Notes under the pieces: model-generated
What the model was told of the DNA's origin: nothing
Seen by the model: only the letters and a program-made list of their open reading frames with translations
Database searches by the model: none
Made by a program: the position numbers and the translations under genes
Part shown: positions 44,796 through 53,351 of the stretch, in pieces
Layout: every line of letters starts with the position of its first letter
Position numbering within the stretch: the stretch's first letter is position 1
Source of the DNA: Halopseudomonas xinjiangensis
GTDB lineage: Bacteria > Pseudomonadota > Gammaproteobacteria > Pseudomonadales > Pseudomonadaceae
Direction of reading: 5' to 3'
Assembly (NCBI RefSeq): GCF_900104945.1
Contig: NZ_LT629736.1
Span: forward strand, 620,001 to 684,000
DNA: 64,000 nucleotides

Positions 44796-45563
44796 CTAGC
44801 GCTGACCAGCAATACCGCCGGGTACCGGCGGGCGTTCGAAGCCGAAGTCGACAAGCACTGCGGCCGCTTCGGGGCCGAGCAGATAATCGGCGAGCTGGTC
44901 AGCCTGGTGTTTCCCTGCCCCGTGCAGGGTCACGACGAGCGCCTGCTCCAGCGGGCTGTGCAGTCCAACCGGAATCCGTTGCCAATGGCCAGGCGCCTGC
45001 TGGTTCGGCGCACCAACCAGCGACAGCGCGAGCAGAGCGAACTCGGCTGCGCCGGATTGGGCCATCTGCGCCGTGTGACTGATGCTCTCGCCATACACCA
45101 GGCGGGGCTCGACGGCATTCCAGATATCCAGGTTTACCAGCGCTTCACGCGCACGCGCGCCGTACGGGGCATGCTCGGGCCGGGCAATGGCGATACGGCC
45201 TTCGGTGTTGGCCAGCTCGTTGATCCGTTCGGGAAACGGACTGCGTGACCACAACACCAGGCGGCCCAGCGCATAGGTGCGCGGCTCGCCATCGGTCAGT
45301 CCTTCCTCCTGGAGCGCGCGCGGATAGGTGATATCTGCAGACATGTACAGATCGAAGGGTGCGCCATTGCGGATCTGTGTGGCGAAGCGACCGGAGGAGC
45401 CGTAGGTCGCGCTGGCCTGCGAGTCAGGGTGCGAGGCGTTCCAGGCTTGCAGTATCTGCTCCAGTGCCGGACGCAGATCGGATGCCGCGGCGATGCTGAG
45501 ATCAGCGAAGGCTTTCGGTGTGATAGCGAACAACAGGCAGACAACGGCAAATGCGCGACGCAT
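44796..45563 (-). CDS. modA: Molybdate-binding periplasmic protein ModA
   Basis: A 255-residue substrate-binding protein. The signal peptide MRRAFAVVCLLFAITPKAFA is followed by the ModA core: LSIAAASDLRPALEQI, ATYGSSGRFATQI, GAPFDLYMSADITYP and GRIAIARPEHAPYG. Ser and Ala residues in the ASD and GSSG loops bind the oxyanion. The ATG follows AGGAGGAA. It lies 11 bases after nnrS, so nnrS-modABC reads as one operon. Confidence 0.94.
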   Translation of the reverse strand: MRRAFAVVCLLFAITPKAFADLSIAAASDLRPALEQILQAWNASHPDSQASATYGSSGRFATQIRNGAPFDLYMSADITYPRALQEEGLTDGEPRTYALGRLVLWSRSPFPERINELANTEGRIAIARPEHAPYGARAREALVNLDIWNAVEPRLVYGESISHTAQMAQSGAAEFALLALSLVGAPNQQAPGHWQRIPVGLHSPLEQALVVTLHGAGKHQADQLADYLLGPEAAAVLVDFGFERPPVPGGIAGQR

Positions 45564-45574
45564 CGGAATTCCTC

Positions 45575-46753
45575 CTAACCCGGACCGCCATCCGGTCGTG
45601 GACGGCTAAGCATCGGCCAATAGTGCCAGACGAATAATCCGAAGGCGACCGACCACGCGGCTGCGGCCAGCCATAGCCCGGCTGACAGGTGAACATGGCT
45701 CAGCCACACTCGAGCTGGCACGGCGAGGTTGATCAATACGAAGGCCACCGACATGGTGAACGGCGTTCTCAGCGGCCGTCCGGTATGACCGAGACTGACA
45801 CGCGCGATCATTGCCAGAATGATGCCGCTCATGCCGCCAATCGCCAGCAGGTGTGTGGCCTGGGTAAAGCTGATCAGCCAGCCGGCGTGCCAGCACGCCA
45901 TCGCCAGGTACGCGAGAACCAGCCAGCCATAGGCCAGATGCAGCGACCAAAGCAGCGGCACTTTCCAGATGCCGACATGGTGCCAGCGGACCAGACGCAG
46001 AGCGTGGCCGAGCCCCATCACGGTAAACAGTGCGGCGAGCCAGGGGCTCGGTGCCAATGCCGTGCCGCTGAACATCAACAGCGCAACGATGATGCTTCCG
46101 GCCAAGAGCAGATTGTCCAGCCAGGGCAGGGCTTCGGCTGGGGCGGCAAGCGTTAGCCCATTGCGCGTGAAGAACGGAATCACACGCCCGCCGATGACGC
46201 CGATCAATGCGGCAATCAGCCAGAGCGCGCCCAGGTTGCCCTGGCGTGCCAGTTGGTCGCTTTGCTGCACGAGCCCGACCAGCACCAGGAGGTTGGCCAG
46301 GGCCAGCAGGGTGATAACCAGAAGAACTGGATAATTTCGTGTCTGCCGTACCTTGATCAGGCTGCTGCCAATCGCTACAGCCAGAGCAGGAAGAAAAGCA
46401 ACGTCGAGCGCCAGTACCAGCCATGGCGTCAAGCCGAGCAGCCAGGCGATCCGGCCGGCCAGCCACAGCCCAACCAGGATCAACAGCGGCGTGCCGCGTA
46501 GCCCGGGAACGCCAGTCCAGTTCTGCACTGCGGTGAGCAGGAAGCCGGCGATGATGGCGGCGCCGAAGCCGAAGAGCATTTCATGTCGGTGCCAGGCCAG
46601 CCAGCCACCGCTGGGCTGCCAATCCAGATGACCAAACAGCGCCAGAAGCCAGATCGGCACCGCAAGCGCGGCAAATAGGCCACCAGCGAGAAAGAACGGT
46701 CGGAAGCCCAGACGAAGCAGGGCAGGGGGAAGCTGGGTGTCAGACATAGGCAT
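45575..46753 (-). CDS. nnrS: NnrS-family heme/copper membrane protein
   Basis: A 392-residue polytopic membrane protein with about 12 hydrophobic segments. His-rich conserved loops are present: WLAWHRHEMLFGFG near residue 55 and the pattern GRVIPFFTRNG around 210, with RWHHVGIWK and HLLAIGGMSGIILAMIARVSLGHTGR later. NnrS proteins bind heme and copper and protect against nitric oxide during denitrification. A second ATG two codons in is possible. It is first in a predicted operon with modABC and divergent from a small membrane protein. Confidence 0.93.
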   Translation of the reverse strand: MPMSDTQLPPALLRLGFRPFFLAGGLFAALAVPIWLLALFGHLDWQPSGGWLAWHRHEMLFGFGAAIIAGFLLTAVQNWTGVPGLRGTPLLILVGLWLAGRIAWLLGLTPWLVLALDVAFLPALAVAIGSSLIKVRQTRNYPVLLVITLLALANLLVLVGLVQQSDQLARQGNLGALWLIAALIGVIGGRVIPFFTRNGLTLAAPAEALPWLDNLLLAGSIIVALLMFSGTALAPSPWLAALFTVMGLGHALRLVRWHHVGIWKVPLLWSLHLAYGWLVLAYLAMACWHAGWLISFTQATHLLAIGGMSGIILAMIARVSLGHTGRPLRTPFTMSVAFVLINLAVPARVWLSHVHLSAGLWLAAAAWSVAFGLFVWHYWPMLSRPRPDGGPG

Positions 46754-46908
46754 CGACTCGTGTAACAGCGGCGCGGCTTGGCGCGTGGATGGGTATGCTG
46801 AGGCGCAGGGTCAGTGCGAACAATAAGCCATTGGAGGTACTCCGCCTGCGTGCCTGGGCGGCGCAGCGGCAGTTGGTTATGCTTCGGCAGCCAAGAGAGG
46901 GCGCTTTC

Positions 46909-47343
46909 ATGTCATATACAGCCATCAAGACTTTACACCTGCTGGGGGCGATCGCCTTCATCGGCACGCTGTTTTTCCAGGTGTTCATCCTCGCACCGGT
47001 AATGAGGGACCTGCCTGAAGGCGATCGGAGCCGGTTGGCTACGGCTTTAGGACAGCGAGCGCGTCGCGTTGTGCATTGGGTTGCGCTGGTTCTCTATGGC
47101 GCCGGTTTGACGCTCGGCTGGCAGTATCGGGCGGTGCTGTCACAGCCGTTTTCCAGCCAGTTTTCCGCATTGCTCACGTTCAAGATCGCTCTCGCGCTGC
47201 TTATCGTCGCGCATTACGTGGCACTGATTTTCCTGCGCAAAAGTGGTCGAATCGGCCCGCACGGCATGCATCTGCTCAATATCAGTCTGCTGATGCATGC
47301 CGTGCTGGTCGTGATTTGCGCCAAGGCGATGTTCACCCTTTGA
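46909..47343 (+). CDS. Four-helix membrane protein (CopD-like superfamily)
   Basis: A 144-residue integral membrane protein with four predicted helices (about residues 5-27, 46-68, 79-99 and 120-140). The first helix carries IKTLHLLGAIAFIGTLFFQVFIL and the last LLMHAVLVVICAKAMF; His residues at TLHLLG and HYVALI could bind heme. AGAGAGG precedes the ATG at 46909; the longer frame is ignored. Such proteins often accompany NnrS or cytochrome genes. It sits between divergent nnrS and hemN. Confidence 0.7.
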   Translation: MSYTAIKTLHLLGAIAFIGTLFFQVFILAPVMRDLPEGDRSRLATALGQRARRVVHWVALVLYGAGLTLGWQYRAVLSQPFSSQFSALLTFKIALALLIVAHYVALIFLRKSGRIGPHGMHLLNISLLMHAVLVVICAKAMFTL

Positions 47344-47463
47344 GCGTTACACGGCGCTGGGCTGGGCAGCCGCCGCCTCTGTAGACGATGGACGCCAGCA
47401 ACCGGCAACAGCTCGCTCGCAGAAGAGCCTCAAATAGCATAAAAGAGGCGGGTCGGCGCGAAC

Positions 47464-47477
47464 TTGATATGGATCAA
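47464..47477 (+). promoter_or_regulatory. Perfect Anr/FNR box, class II promoter of hemN
   Basis: TTGATATGGATCAA matches all fixed positions. TAGGCT (47500-47505) starts exactly 22 bases after the box, as in a class II Anr promoter, giving a start near 47511, 28 bases before the hemN ATG. Confidence 0.85.
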
Positions 47478-47538
47478 AACTGCGCATCCTGTCGAGCGAT
47501 AGGCTTGCCGCATACCCCACTACCCGGAGCGTCCCGAT

Positions 47539-48921
47539 ATGTTCAATTCACCCCGCTGGGATGCCGACCTTATCCGCCGATACGACAAGGCTGGCCCGCG
47601 TTACACCTCATACCCGACCGCCGTGCAGTTCCATGACGGGGTGGCGCCGATGCACCTGCTGCACGCCCTGGACAAGAGTCGCGAGGTCAACCGCGACCTG
47701 TCGCTGTATGTGCACGTGCCGTTCTGCGCCAACATCTGCTACTACTGCGCGTGCAACAAGGTGATCACCAAGGATCGCAGTCGCGCGCAGTCCTACCTGG
47801 ACAGCCTGTACCGCGAAATCGAGACGGTCAGTCGCCACGTGGGTAGCGAGCAGACCATCGAGCAGCTGCATTTCGGCGGCGGCACGCCGACCTTTCTCAG
47901 TCATGACCAGCTGCGTGACCTGCTGTCCAAGCTGCGTCGACACTTCAAGCTGCGTGACGACGACATCGGCGACTACAGTATCGAGATCGATCCGCGCGAG
48001 GCCGACTGGTCGACCATTGGGCTGCTGCGCGAGCTCGGCTTCAATCGCGCGAGTTTCGGGGTGCAGGATCTGGATCCGGAGGTGCAGCGCGCGGTCAATC
48101 GTCTACAGAGCCTCGAGCAGACCCAGGCGGTGATGGAAGCGGCACGCACGCTGGCCTACCGCTCGATCAACATCGACCTGATCTACGGCCTGCCGAAGCA
48201 GACTCCCGAAGGCTTTGCGCGCACGGTGGAGGCGATCATTGCGCTCAAGCCGGATCGGTTGTCGGTATTCAACTATGCCCATCTGCCAGAGCGCTTCCTG
48301 CCACAGCGGCGCATCAACGCAGCAGACCTCCCGAGCGCCACAGCCAAACTGGAGATGTTCGAGAGCAGCATTCGCCAACTGATGCAGGCGGGGTACCGCT
48401 ACATCGGCATGGATCATTTTGCGCTGCCCGACGACAGTCTGAGCATCGCCCAGGAAACCGGTGCGCTTCAGCGAAACTTCCAGGGGTACACCACGCACGG
48501 ACATTGCGATCTGGTCGGGCTGGGCGTCTCATCGATCAGCCAGATCGGCGATCTGTTCTGTCAGAACACCGCCGACATCAAGCAGTACCAGGGATCGCTG
48601 GAAGCAGGGCAGTTGGCGACGCGCCGCGGCCTGGTGGGCCATGCCGATGACCGTCTACGGCGGGCGGTGATCAGCCAGCTGATCTGCCATTTCAGCCTGC
48701 GCTTCGCAGACATCGAGCAGAGGCTCGGAATCGACTTCCGCGACTACTTCGGTGATTGTTTTCCCATGTTGCAGCAGATGGACCGTGATGGGTTGATCCG
48801 CCTGGGCGAAACCGGGATCGACGTGTTGCCGGCAGGCCGGCTGCTGGTGCGCTCGGTGTGCATGGTGTTCGACGCCTATCAAAGCGTCGATTCCAACCAG
48901 CGCTTCTCGCGGATCATCTGA
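47539..48921 (+). CDS. hemN: Oxygen-independent coproporphyrinogen III dehydrogenase
   Basis: A 460-residue radical SAM enzyme making protoporphyrinogen IX without oxygen, needed for heme in anaerobic growth. The start RYDKAGPRYTSYPTA and the cluster motif CANICYYCACN (CxxxCxxC then C) are diagnostic for true HemN, as are FGGGTPTFLS, FGVQDLDPEVQRAVNR and GLGVSSISQIGD. Full length. Controlled by a perfect Anr box, it complements NnrS and the molybdenum genes as part of anaerobic respiration. Confidence 0.96.
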   Translation: MFNSPRWDADLIRRYDKAGPRYTSYPTAVQFHDGVAPMHLLHALDKSREVNRDLSLYVHVPFCANICYYCACNKVITKDRSRAQSYLDSLYREIETVSRHVGSEQTIEQLHFGGGTPTFLSHDQLRDLLSKLRRHFKLRDDDIGDYSIEIDPREADWSTIGLLRELGFNRASFGVQDLDPEVQRAVNRLQSLEQTQAVMEAARTLAYRSINIDLIYGLPKQTPEGFARTVEAIIALKPDRLSVFNYAHLPERFLPQRRINAADLPSATAKLEMFESSIRQLMQAGYRYIGMDHFALPDDSLSIAQETGALQRNFQGYTTHGHCDLVGLGVSSISQIGDLFCQNTADIKQYQGSLEAGQLATRRGLVGHADDRLRRAVISQLICHFSLRFADIEQRLGIDFRDYFGDCFPMLQQMDRDGLIRLGETGIDVLPAGRLLVRSVCMVFDAYQSVDSNQRFSRII

Positions 48922-48972
48922 CCCGCTCCGGTTGCTATGCTGGGATCATTCAGCACAGCTACCGGAGTACGG

Positions 48973-49749
48973 ATGAACGATCGACAAACCATCAGCGCCG
49001 GCGAAACCCTTCCAGACCAGCTTCACGACGCCGTGGGCAATGCGTCCTACGTCGTGGTATTCACCGGGGCGGGCGTATCGGCCGAGAGTGGTATAGCGAC
49101 CTTTCGGGATGCAGAAAAAGCGGCTCTCTGGAGTCGGTTTGATCCGATGCAGCTTGCCACGGCAGAAGGGTTCCTGGCCGACCCGGCCATGGTATGGGGC
49201 TGGTACACCGCGCGGCGGCGACAGGTGATGCAAGCTCTGCCGAACCCGGCGCATGAGGCGATTGCCAGCCTGGCCGAGCGAGTCCCACGCGTGGAAGTCA
49301 TTACTCAGAACATCGACGATCTGCACGAGCGGGCCGGCAGCGATCGGGTGACGCACCTGCATGGTGAGATACTCAAATCCCGCTGCTTCGATTGCGGTGC
49401 ACCCCAGGACCTGTCAGCCCTCTCGCAGGAGCCTGACGAGCAGGGTCGTCTCGAACCGCCGCGCTGCGCTGCATGTGGCGGGGCGACCCGGCCTGGCGTG
49501 GTCTGGTTCGGCGAGATGTTGCCGGAAGAAGCAATGAACCATGCTTACAACGCGGCCATTCAGTGCGATCTGATGATCTCGGTCGGCACGTCGGGCGTGG
49601 TGTATCCGGCGGCAGAGCTCCCGCAGCCGGCGCACGACAATGGCGCACAAGTCATTCACGTCAATCCCGAGCGACCGCCACTGGTATGCGAACGCGACTG
49701 GTGCTTACTGGGGCCCGCGGGCAGCTGGTTGCCGCGCTTGCTTGTCTGA
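48973..49749 (+). CDS. cobB: Sirtuin (NAD-dependent protein deacylase)
   Basis: A 258-residue Sir2-family protein. NAD motifs GAGVSAESGIATFRD and TQNIDDLHERAG, the catalytic His in THLHGE, a zinc site of CFDCG and CAACG, and VVWFGEMLPEEAM are all present. It removes acyl groups from lysines. The class could be U or III; the YxxR residues of the desuccinylase class III are represented by YTARRRQ, which hints at class III. The ATG at 48973 follows GGAG. Confidence 0.93.
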   Translation: MNDRQTISAGETLPDQLHDAVGNASYVVVFTGAGVSAESGIATFRDAEKAALWSRFDPMQLATAEGFLADPAMVWGWYTARRRQVMQALPNPAHEAIASLAERVPRVEVITQNIDDLHERAGSDRVTHLHGEILKSRCFDCGAPQDLSALSQEPDEQGRLEPPRCAACGGATRPGVVWFGEMLPEEAMNHAYNAAIQCDLMISVGTSGVVYPAAELPQPAHDNGAQVIHVNPERPPLVCERDWCLLGPAGSWLPRLLV

Positions 49750-49859
49750 GCTGATCGAGTTGTCTGGAGTGGTTGAACCTCATTTCTCGCGCGTGTCCAA
49801 CCATTGAGCGCGGCCGGTTCTCGGTGCGCTGACCTTGTTGAACCAACCGGGAGACACAC

Positions 49860-50186
49860 ATGAACAGCCAATACCAAGCCTGTATCGAGGCCTGCAGCAA
49901 CTGTGCAATCGTCTGCCAAACCTGCTCCACGGCGTGTCTGCGCGAAGACAACGTGAAGATGATGGCGCGTTGCATTGCTCTGGATATGGACTGCGCCGAC
50001 ATCTGCGCGATGGCCGCCGCAGCCATGGCTCGCAACAGCGAATTTGCTAAAGATATTTGCAAGCTATGCGCAAAAATTTGCCGTGCCTGCGCCGAGGAAT
50101 GTGGCAAGCACGACCATGATCATTGCCAGGAGTGCGCCGAGGCGTGCCGGAAATGCGCCGAGGAATGCGAGCGCATGGCGGCCTGA
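49860..50186 (+). CDS. Cys-rich four-helix protein, Csp3-like copper storage
   Basis: A 108-residue cytosolic protein with 19 Cys (positions 8, 12, 15, 19, 22, 26, 38, 45, 49, 67, 70, 74, 77, 81, 89, 92, 96, 99 and 103), mostly CxxxC and CxxC steps along helices, plus the His loop HDHDH at 84-88. This layout matches the Csp3 copper-storage family, where a Cys-lined four-helix bundle holds many Cu(I) ions. There is no signal peptide, so it is the cytosolic type. GGGAGA precedes the ATG. No copper exporter or CueR gene is adjacent, and no clear CueR operator was seen in the 110-base leader. Confidence 0.88.
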   Translation: MNSQYQACIEACSNCAIVCQTCSTACLREDNVKMMARCIALDMDCADICAMAAAAMARNSEFAKDICKLCAKICRACAEECGKHDHDHCQECAEACRKCAEECERMAA

Positions 50187-50189
50187 TGC

Positions 50190-50213
50190 CGCATCAGGCA
50201 GGCGTAGCGTTCG
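50190..50213. other. Hairpin between the Cys-rich gene and bphP
   Basis: GTAGCG and CGCTAC are separated by two bases and extended with a bulge by flanking GCAGGC/GCCTGC. There is no U tract, so it is a possible weak end for the convergent genes rather than a proven terminator. Confidence 0.35.
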
Positions 50214-51323
50214 CTACGCTGCCTGCAATGGCAGGATCAGGCTGAAGGTAATCAGCCCCTGATCCTGCGACACTTCGATCCTGCCTTTGTGTGCTTCGGC
50301 GATGGCCGAGGAGATGTAGAGACCGATTCCCAGCCCAGTGCGGTTACGCTCTGCAGACATGTGCTGTTGCTTGAACGGCACGAACAGTGTCGCAAGTTGC
50401 TTCTCGCTCAAATGATCCGCCTCGTTGCAGACCCGCAAGACGACCTCACCCGCGTTTCGTGAAAGCTGGACCTGCACAGTCGTGCCCGGCTTCTTGTGGT
50501 GCCGCGCGTTGCTCAGCAGGTTCACTGCGACCTGGGCGTAACGGTCCGGATCGATAACGGCATGAACATCGCTCTCGACATCGACCTCCATGGGGTACCC
50601 CGGGTAGGCAAGGCTGGTTTCCTGCAGCGCACCGCGTACCAGTGACGAGACGTCCGTCGCGACCGGGTGCACGGCGATGCTGGAGCCCGCCTGCAGGCGA
50701 CTCATTTCCAGAATCTGGGTGATCAGTCGCTCCATGCGACTACTCGAATAGTTGATGTGTTCGCGCAGTTCGCCGGTGCGCCCGCTGTCGTTGGACAACA
50801 TGGATGCGGCCATGGATATCGACTGCAAGGGCGTGCGCAGATCGTGTCCGAGTGTGGCGATCAGCCGCTGACGCATGCGATCGATCTCGCTGGCCCGCGT
50901 GAGACATACCTCAATCATGTCATTGCGTAGCGTCGCGGCCGTAGCGATGTCGTTGTCCGTCCAGGGCGCGGAAGCTCCGCGGACGGTTTCTTCCCAGGCC
51001 TCGAACGAGCCGCGGGGTGTCAGCCGCGCGCCGGACGGGCCGATGGCGGTAATCTTCTCCGGCTTGCCGGCCCAGCGGATCTTGTGTACTTCCTCCAGTC
51101 TGAACCAGATGATCCAACCGGCGTTGGCGCGATGGAAGCGCACCGCGGTCACTCCGCAGTAGCGCGCATCTTCGCAGTTCGGGTCGGCGTGTTGCCAGCG
51201 GTCGGTAGTGAACTCGTCTTTGCCCAGCTCGTCGAGCTGACTGGCCACGGCCAGTGCCAAGCGTTCGAAGTCCCCGTCGACGCACAACACGCGCCCGCCC
51301 ATCATCACTGCGCGCCGTCGCAC
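50214..51323 (-). CDS. bphP: Bacteriophytochrome C-terminal part (PHY end + histidine kinase), split by frameshift
   Basis: A 369-residue frame continuing the phytochrome. The first approximately 120 residues complete the PHY domain, including the tongue motif PRGSF in LTPRGSFEAWEE. The histidine kinase follows: H-box LIATLGHDLRTPLQSISM, N-box NLLSNARHHKKPGTT, G-box GLGIGLYISSAIAEAHKG. The frame opens with a GTG inside the end of the N-terminal frame (19-base overlap). Joining the two frames after ECDGA gives the expected phytochrome PHY sequence (ECDGA-AVMMGGR), so a single missing base near 51307-51315 splits one gene. It is either a recent mutation or a sequence error. Confidence 0.9.
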   Translation of the reverse strand: MRRRAVMMGGRVLCVDGDFERLALAVASQLDELGKDEFTTDRWQHADPNCEDARYCGVTAVRFHRANAGWIIWFRLEEVHKIRWAGKPEKITAIGPSGARLTPRGSFEAWEETVRGASAPWTDNDIATAATLRNDMIEVCLTRASEIDRMRQRLIATLGHDLRTPLQSISMAASMLSNDSGRTGELREHINYSSSRMERLITQILEMSRLQAGSSIAVHPVATDVSSLVRGALQETSLAYPGYPMEVDVESDVHAVIDPDRYAQVAVNLLSNARHHKKPGTTVQVQLSRNAGEVVLRVCNEADHLSEKQLATLFVPFKQQHMSAERNRTGLGIGLYISSAIAEAHKGRIEVSQDQGLITFSLILPLQAA

Positions 51324-52381
51324 TCCATCAGGCTCGCCACGTTGAGATCGGGTTTGGCCAGCGCATGGAGAATATCGTCGGATTCTCGCACCTGGCGCAT
51401 CAGCATCGAACGGCGCTCAGCGCCTCGGTGGGCCAGCTCGCTCTCACGATGGGCTTCGAGACGCTCGACCATCGCACTGCATACATGCGAGCACACCTGA
51501 AACGACATACGCACGGGATGCGGCAGAGTCTTGGGCGACATGTGATGGCAGGCGAACAGGCCCCAGAGTTTCCCGTCGACGACGATGGACACGCTCATGG
51601 ACGCCTGAACACCCATGTTCGACAGGTACTCGCAATGGATCGGCGATACGCTACGCAGGGTGCTGTGGCTCAGATCGAAGGGCAGACCGGTTTGCGGATT
51701 GAGGCTCGGAATCAGCGGCGACCCCACGTATTTGACGTCGGCAATCAGGCGAATTGGATTCTGTATATACAGGCGGCGCGCCTGGGCCGGAATGTCCGTG
51801 GCGGGATAACGCTGACCCAGAAAGCTGCCCAGGTCTTCGCGACGGGACTCGGCGACCACCTCGCCAGACAGGTCAGGGCGAAACCGGTAAGCCATCACCC
51901 GGTCGTAGCCGGTCATGCGTCTTATCTCGTCTGTGACGCTGTCAAGCAGCACGCCGACATCATCACGTAGCTGAACCTGGCTGATGATGCGCTGGGCGTA
52001 AAGAGCGAATTGAGTGAACGACGCGATGCCGCCGGAACGTGGCTCGAATTCGAGATAGCAGACTGAGTCATGCGTATGACCAATGACATCGAACACCGTA
52101 TCGCCCCGACACGTTTCGATGCTGTTCGTCCAGGGACGGCGTGCGGCTAGTGCTTCGTCGAGTAACCGCATGACAGCCGCCCCGACTAGCTCTTCGCAGA
52201 CGTTCATGCCTACTTCCGGAGCCGAGCCAGCCACTGCCTGGAAATTGTCGCTATAGGCCAGGACGCGGGCCTGCGTGTCTACCGCCAGCAATGCGCCGTG
52301 CGGCTGGATGGCGCCGGGAATGTGGATCGGCTCGTTATCGCAGTTGTCGAGACTGACGGTCGGAGTGACATCTTCAGCCAT
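51305..52381 (-). CDS. bphP: Bacteriophytochrome photosensory part (PAS-GAF-PHY start), truncated by frameshift
   Basis: A 358-residue frame with the chromophore-attachment Cys in VSLDNCDNEPIHIPGAIQPHG (Cys14), the GAF motif YPATDIPAQARRLY with pocket Asp, and most of the PHY domain to ECDGAQ, where it stops early. It would bind biliverdin made by the BphO enzyme encoded 3 bases upstream. By itself it lacks the PHY tongue and kinase. See the C-terminal frame for the single-base break that separates them. A complete BphP is about 730 residues, close to the sum of both parts. Confidence 0.9.
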   Translation of the reverse strand: MAEDVTPTVSLDNCDNEPIHIPGAIQPHGALLAVDTQARVLAYSDNFQAVAGSAPEVGMNVCEELVGAAVMRLLDEALAARRPWTNSIETCRGDTVFDVIGHTHDSVCYLEFEPRSGGIASFTQFALYAQRIISQVQLRDDVGVLLDSVTDEIRRMTGYDRVMAYRFRPDLSGEVVAESRREDLGSFLGQRYPATDIPAQARRLYIQNPIRLIADVKYVGSPLIPSLNPQTGLPFDLSHSTLRSVSPIHCEYLSNMGVQASMSVSIVVDGKLWGLFACHHMSPKTLPHPVRMSFQVCSHVCSAMVERLEAHRESELAHRGAERRSMLMRQVRESDDILHALAKPDLNVASLMECDGAQ

Positions 52382-52384
52382 CGG

Positions 52385-52996
52385 CTACCCCCGTATATCC
52401 GCTTCGTCGATGACCCACCGACGAAACGAGAGAAATGTAGTTTGCGCTGCTCGCTGGGCATCGGCAATTTCGGCGGGGGTGGTCACCTGTACAGCCAGAA
52501 CGTGCAGAAATGTCTTCCACATCGTGCCGGTTTCAGCACCATAACCCTGCAGCCAGCGAAGCGACAGTCCGTCGAATCGGCCTGCCCAGCGCTTTCTGAG
52601 AAAAGTGCCGCCCAATGTCGCGCCTTCGGCCACATAGGCCATTCCTAGCAATTCAGCCTGATTGGATGGGCTGGCAATGTAGGGACAGTGTGGGATATTG
52701 GCGACATCGAGTGAGGAGTATCCACCATCGAGCAAGTCTCGTTCGAGCCAGGCGCTCTTGTCTCGCCGCTTCTCGACCGCAAACTGAGCTGGCAGCGAGG
52801 CGGCCATGGGTGCGTGCCACAGGGCATGCTCGAGCGGATGCATCCAGCCCAATACGCGCGCGGCGTGGTGCAAATAGCTACCGGTCTGAAGCGTGTCCTG
52901 GTTCAGCGGAGAGAGCTGGTCCAGATCAGAGTGGAGCGTCCGCGTGGCGTCGCGCAGAGCGGCTAACGCCGGAGATGGATCGGTACTTCGGGTCAT
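52385..52996 (-). CDS. bphO: Heme oxygenase BphO (biliverdin-forming)
   Basis: A 203-residue bacterial heme oxygenase. The proximal heme ligand His is in ATRTLHSDLD (about residue 22), and YVAEGATLGGTFL is the distal-helix Gly-rich motif. It opens heme to biliverdin IX-alpha, the chromophore of BphP encoded 3 bases downstream. The bphO-bphP order is that of P. aeruginosa. An inverted repeat CTTGA-N7-TCAAG (53039-53055) sits about 45-60 bases before the ATG and may be an operator. Confidence 0.9.
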   Translation of the reverse strand: MTRSTDPSPALAALRDATRTLHSDLDQLSPLNQDTLQTGSYLHHAARVLGWMHPLEHALWHAPMAASLPAQFAVEKRRDKSAWLERDLLDGGYSSLDVANIPHCPYIASPSNQAELLGMAYVAEGATLGGTFLRKRWAGRFDGLSLRWLQGYGAETGTMWKTFLHVLAVQVTTPAEIADAQRAAQTTFLSFRRWVIDEADIRG

Positions 52997-53351
52997 TTCG
53001 GCTTCGCTTGCAGGGTGTGGTTCGCCGCGACCGTCAGACTTGAGTCCCCTTCAAGCATCGTTGTCCCTTTAGGACCAACGTTTCGCGCCAAGGACAGACG
53101 ATACACAATCGGCCTTCGTCCCGGCAAGTCCGGGTGCGTGTATTGCGGCGTACCCCGTCGGATTGGCAATGAAAGGAAATCGGGCGTTCTGTCGCTGCCC
53201 GCAAGATGCCCGGCCCTTTACTGGAGCTTGCCGCAGAAGCCACCGCGGTTTCTTGGATTTTTCAGATTTGCCTGCTTCAAATAAAAGCCCGCGGCTGGCG
53301 CGGGCTTGAGCGACTCAGCAAGCGCGACGAAAGCCGCGCTGCCTGACCTAT
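52997..53351. other. Intergenic region between bphO and the fhaB 3' end
   Basis: 355 bases holding the bphO promoter (with the inverted repeat at 53039-53055) and the fhaB terminator (53281-53310). No convincing gene was seen; one 89-codon plus-strand frame at 53015-53284 has no RBS and no recognisable domain. Confidence 0.5.
53285..53307 (-). terminator. Terminator of the CdiA/FhaB-like gene
   Basis: AAGCCCGCG pairs with CGCGGGCTT around a five-base loop, followed on the minus strand by TTTATTT. It lies 44 bases past the stop codon at 53352-53354. Confidence 0.85.

Noticed and set aside
49750-49859. CueR operator upstream of the Cys-rich gene
   Set aside because: An ACCTT-like stretch (GACCTTGTTGAACCAACCGG) lacks the paired arm of the CueR consensus.
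53015-53284. 89-codon plus-strand frame between bphO and fhaB
   Set aside because: No RBS, no recognisable domain, crosses the bphO promoter.
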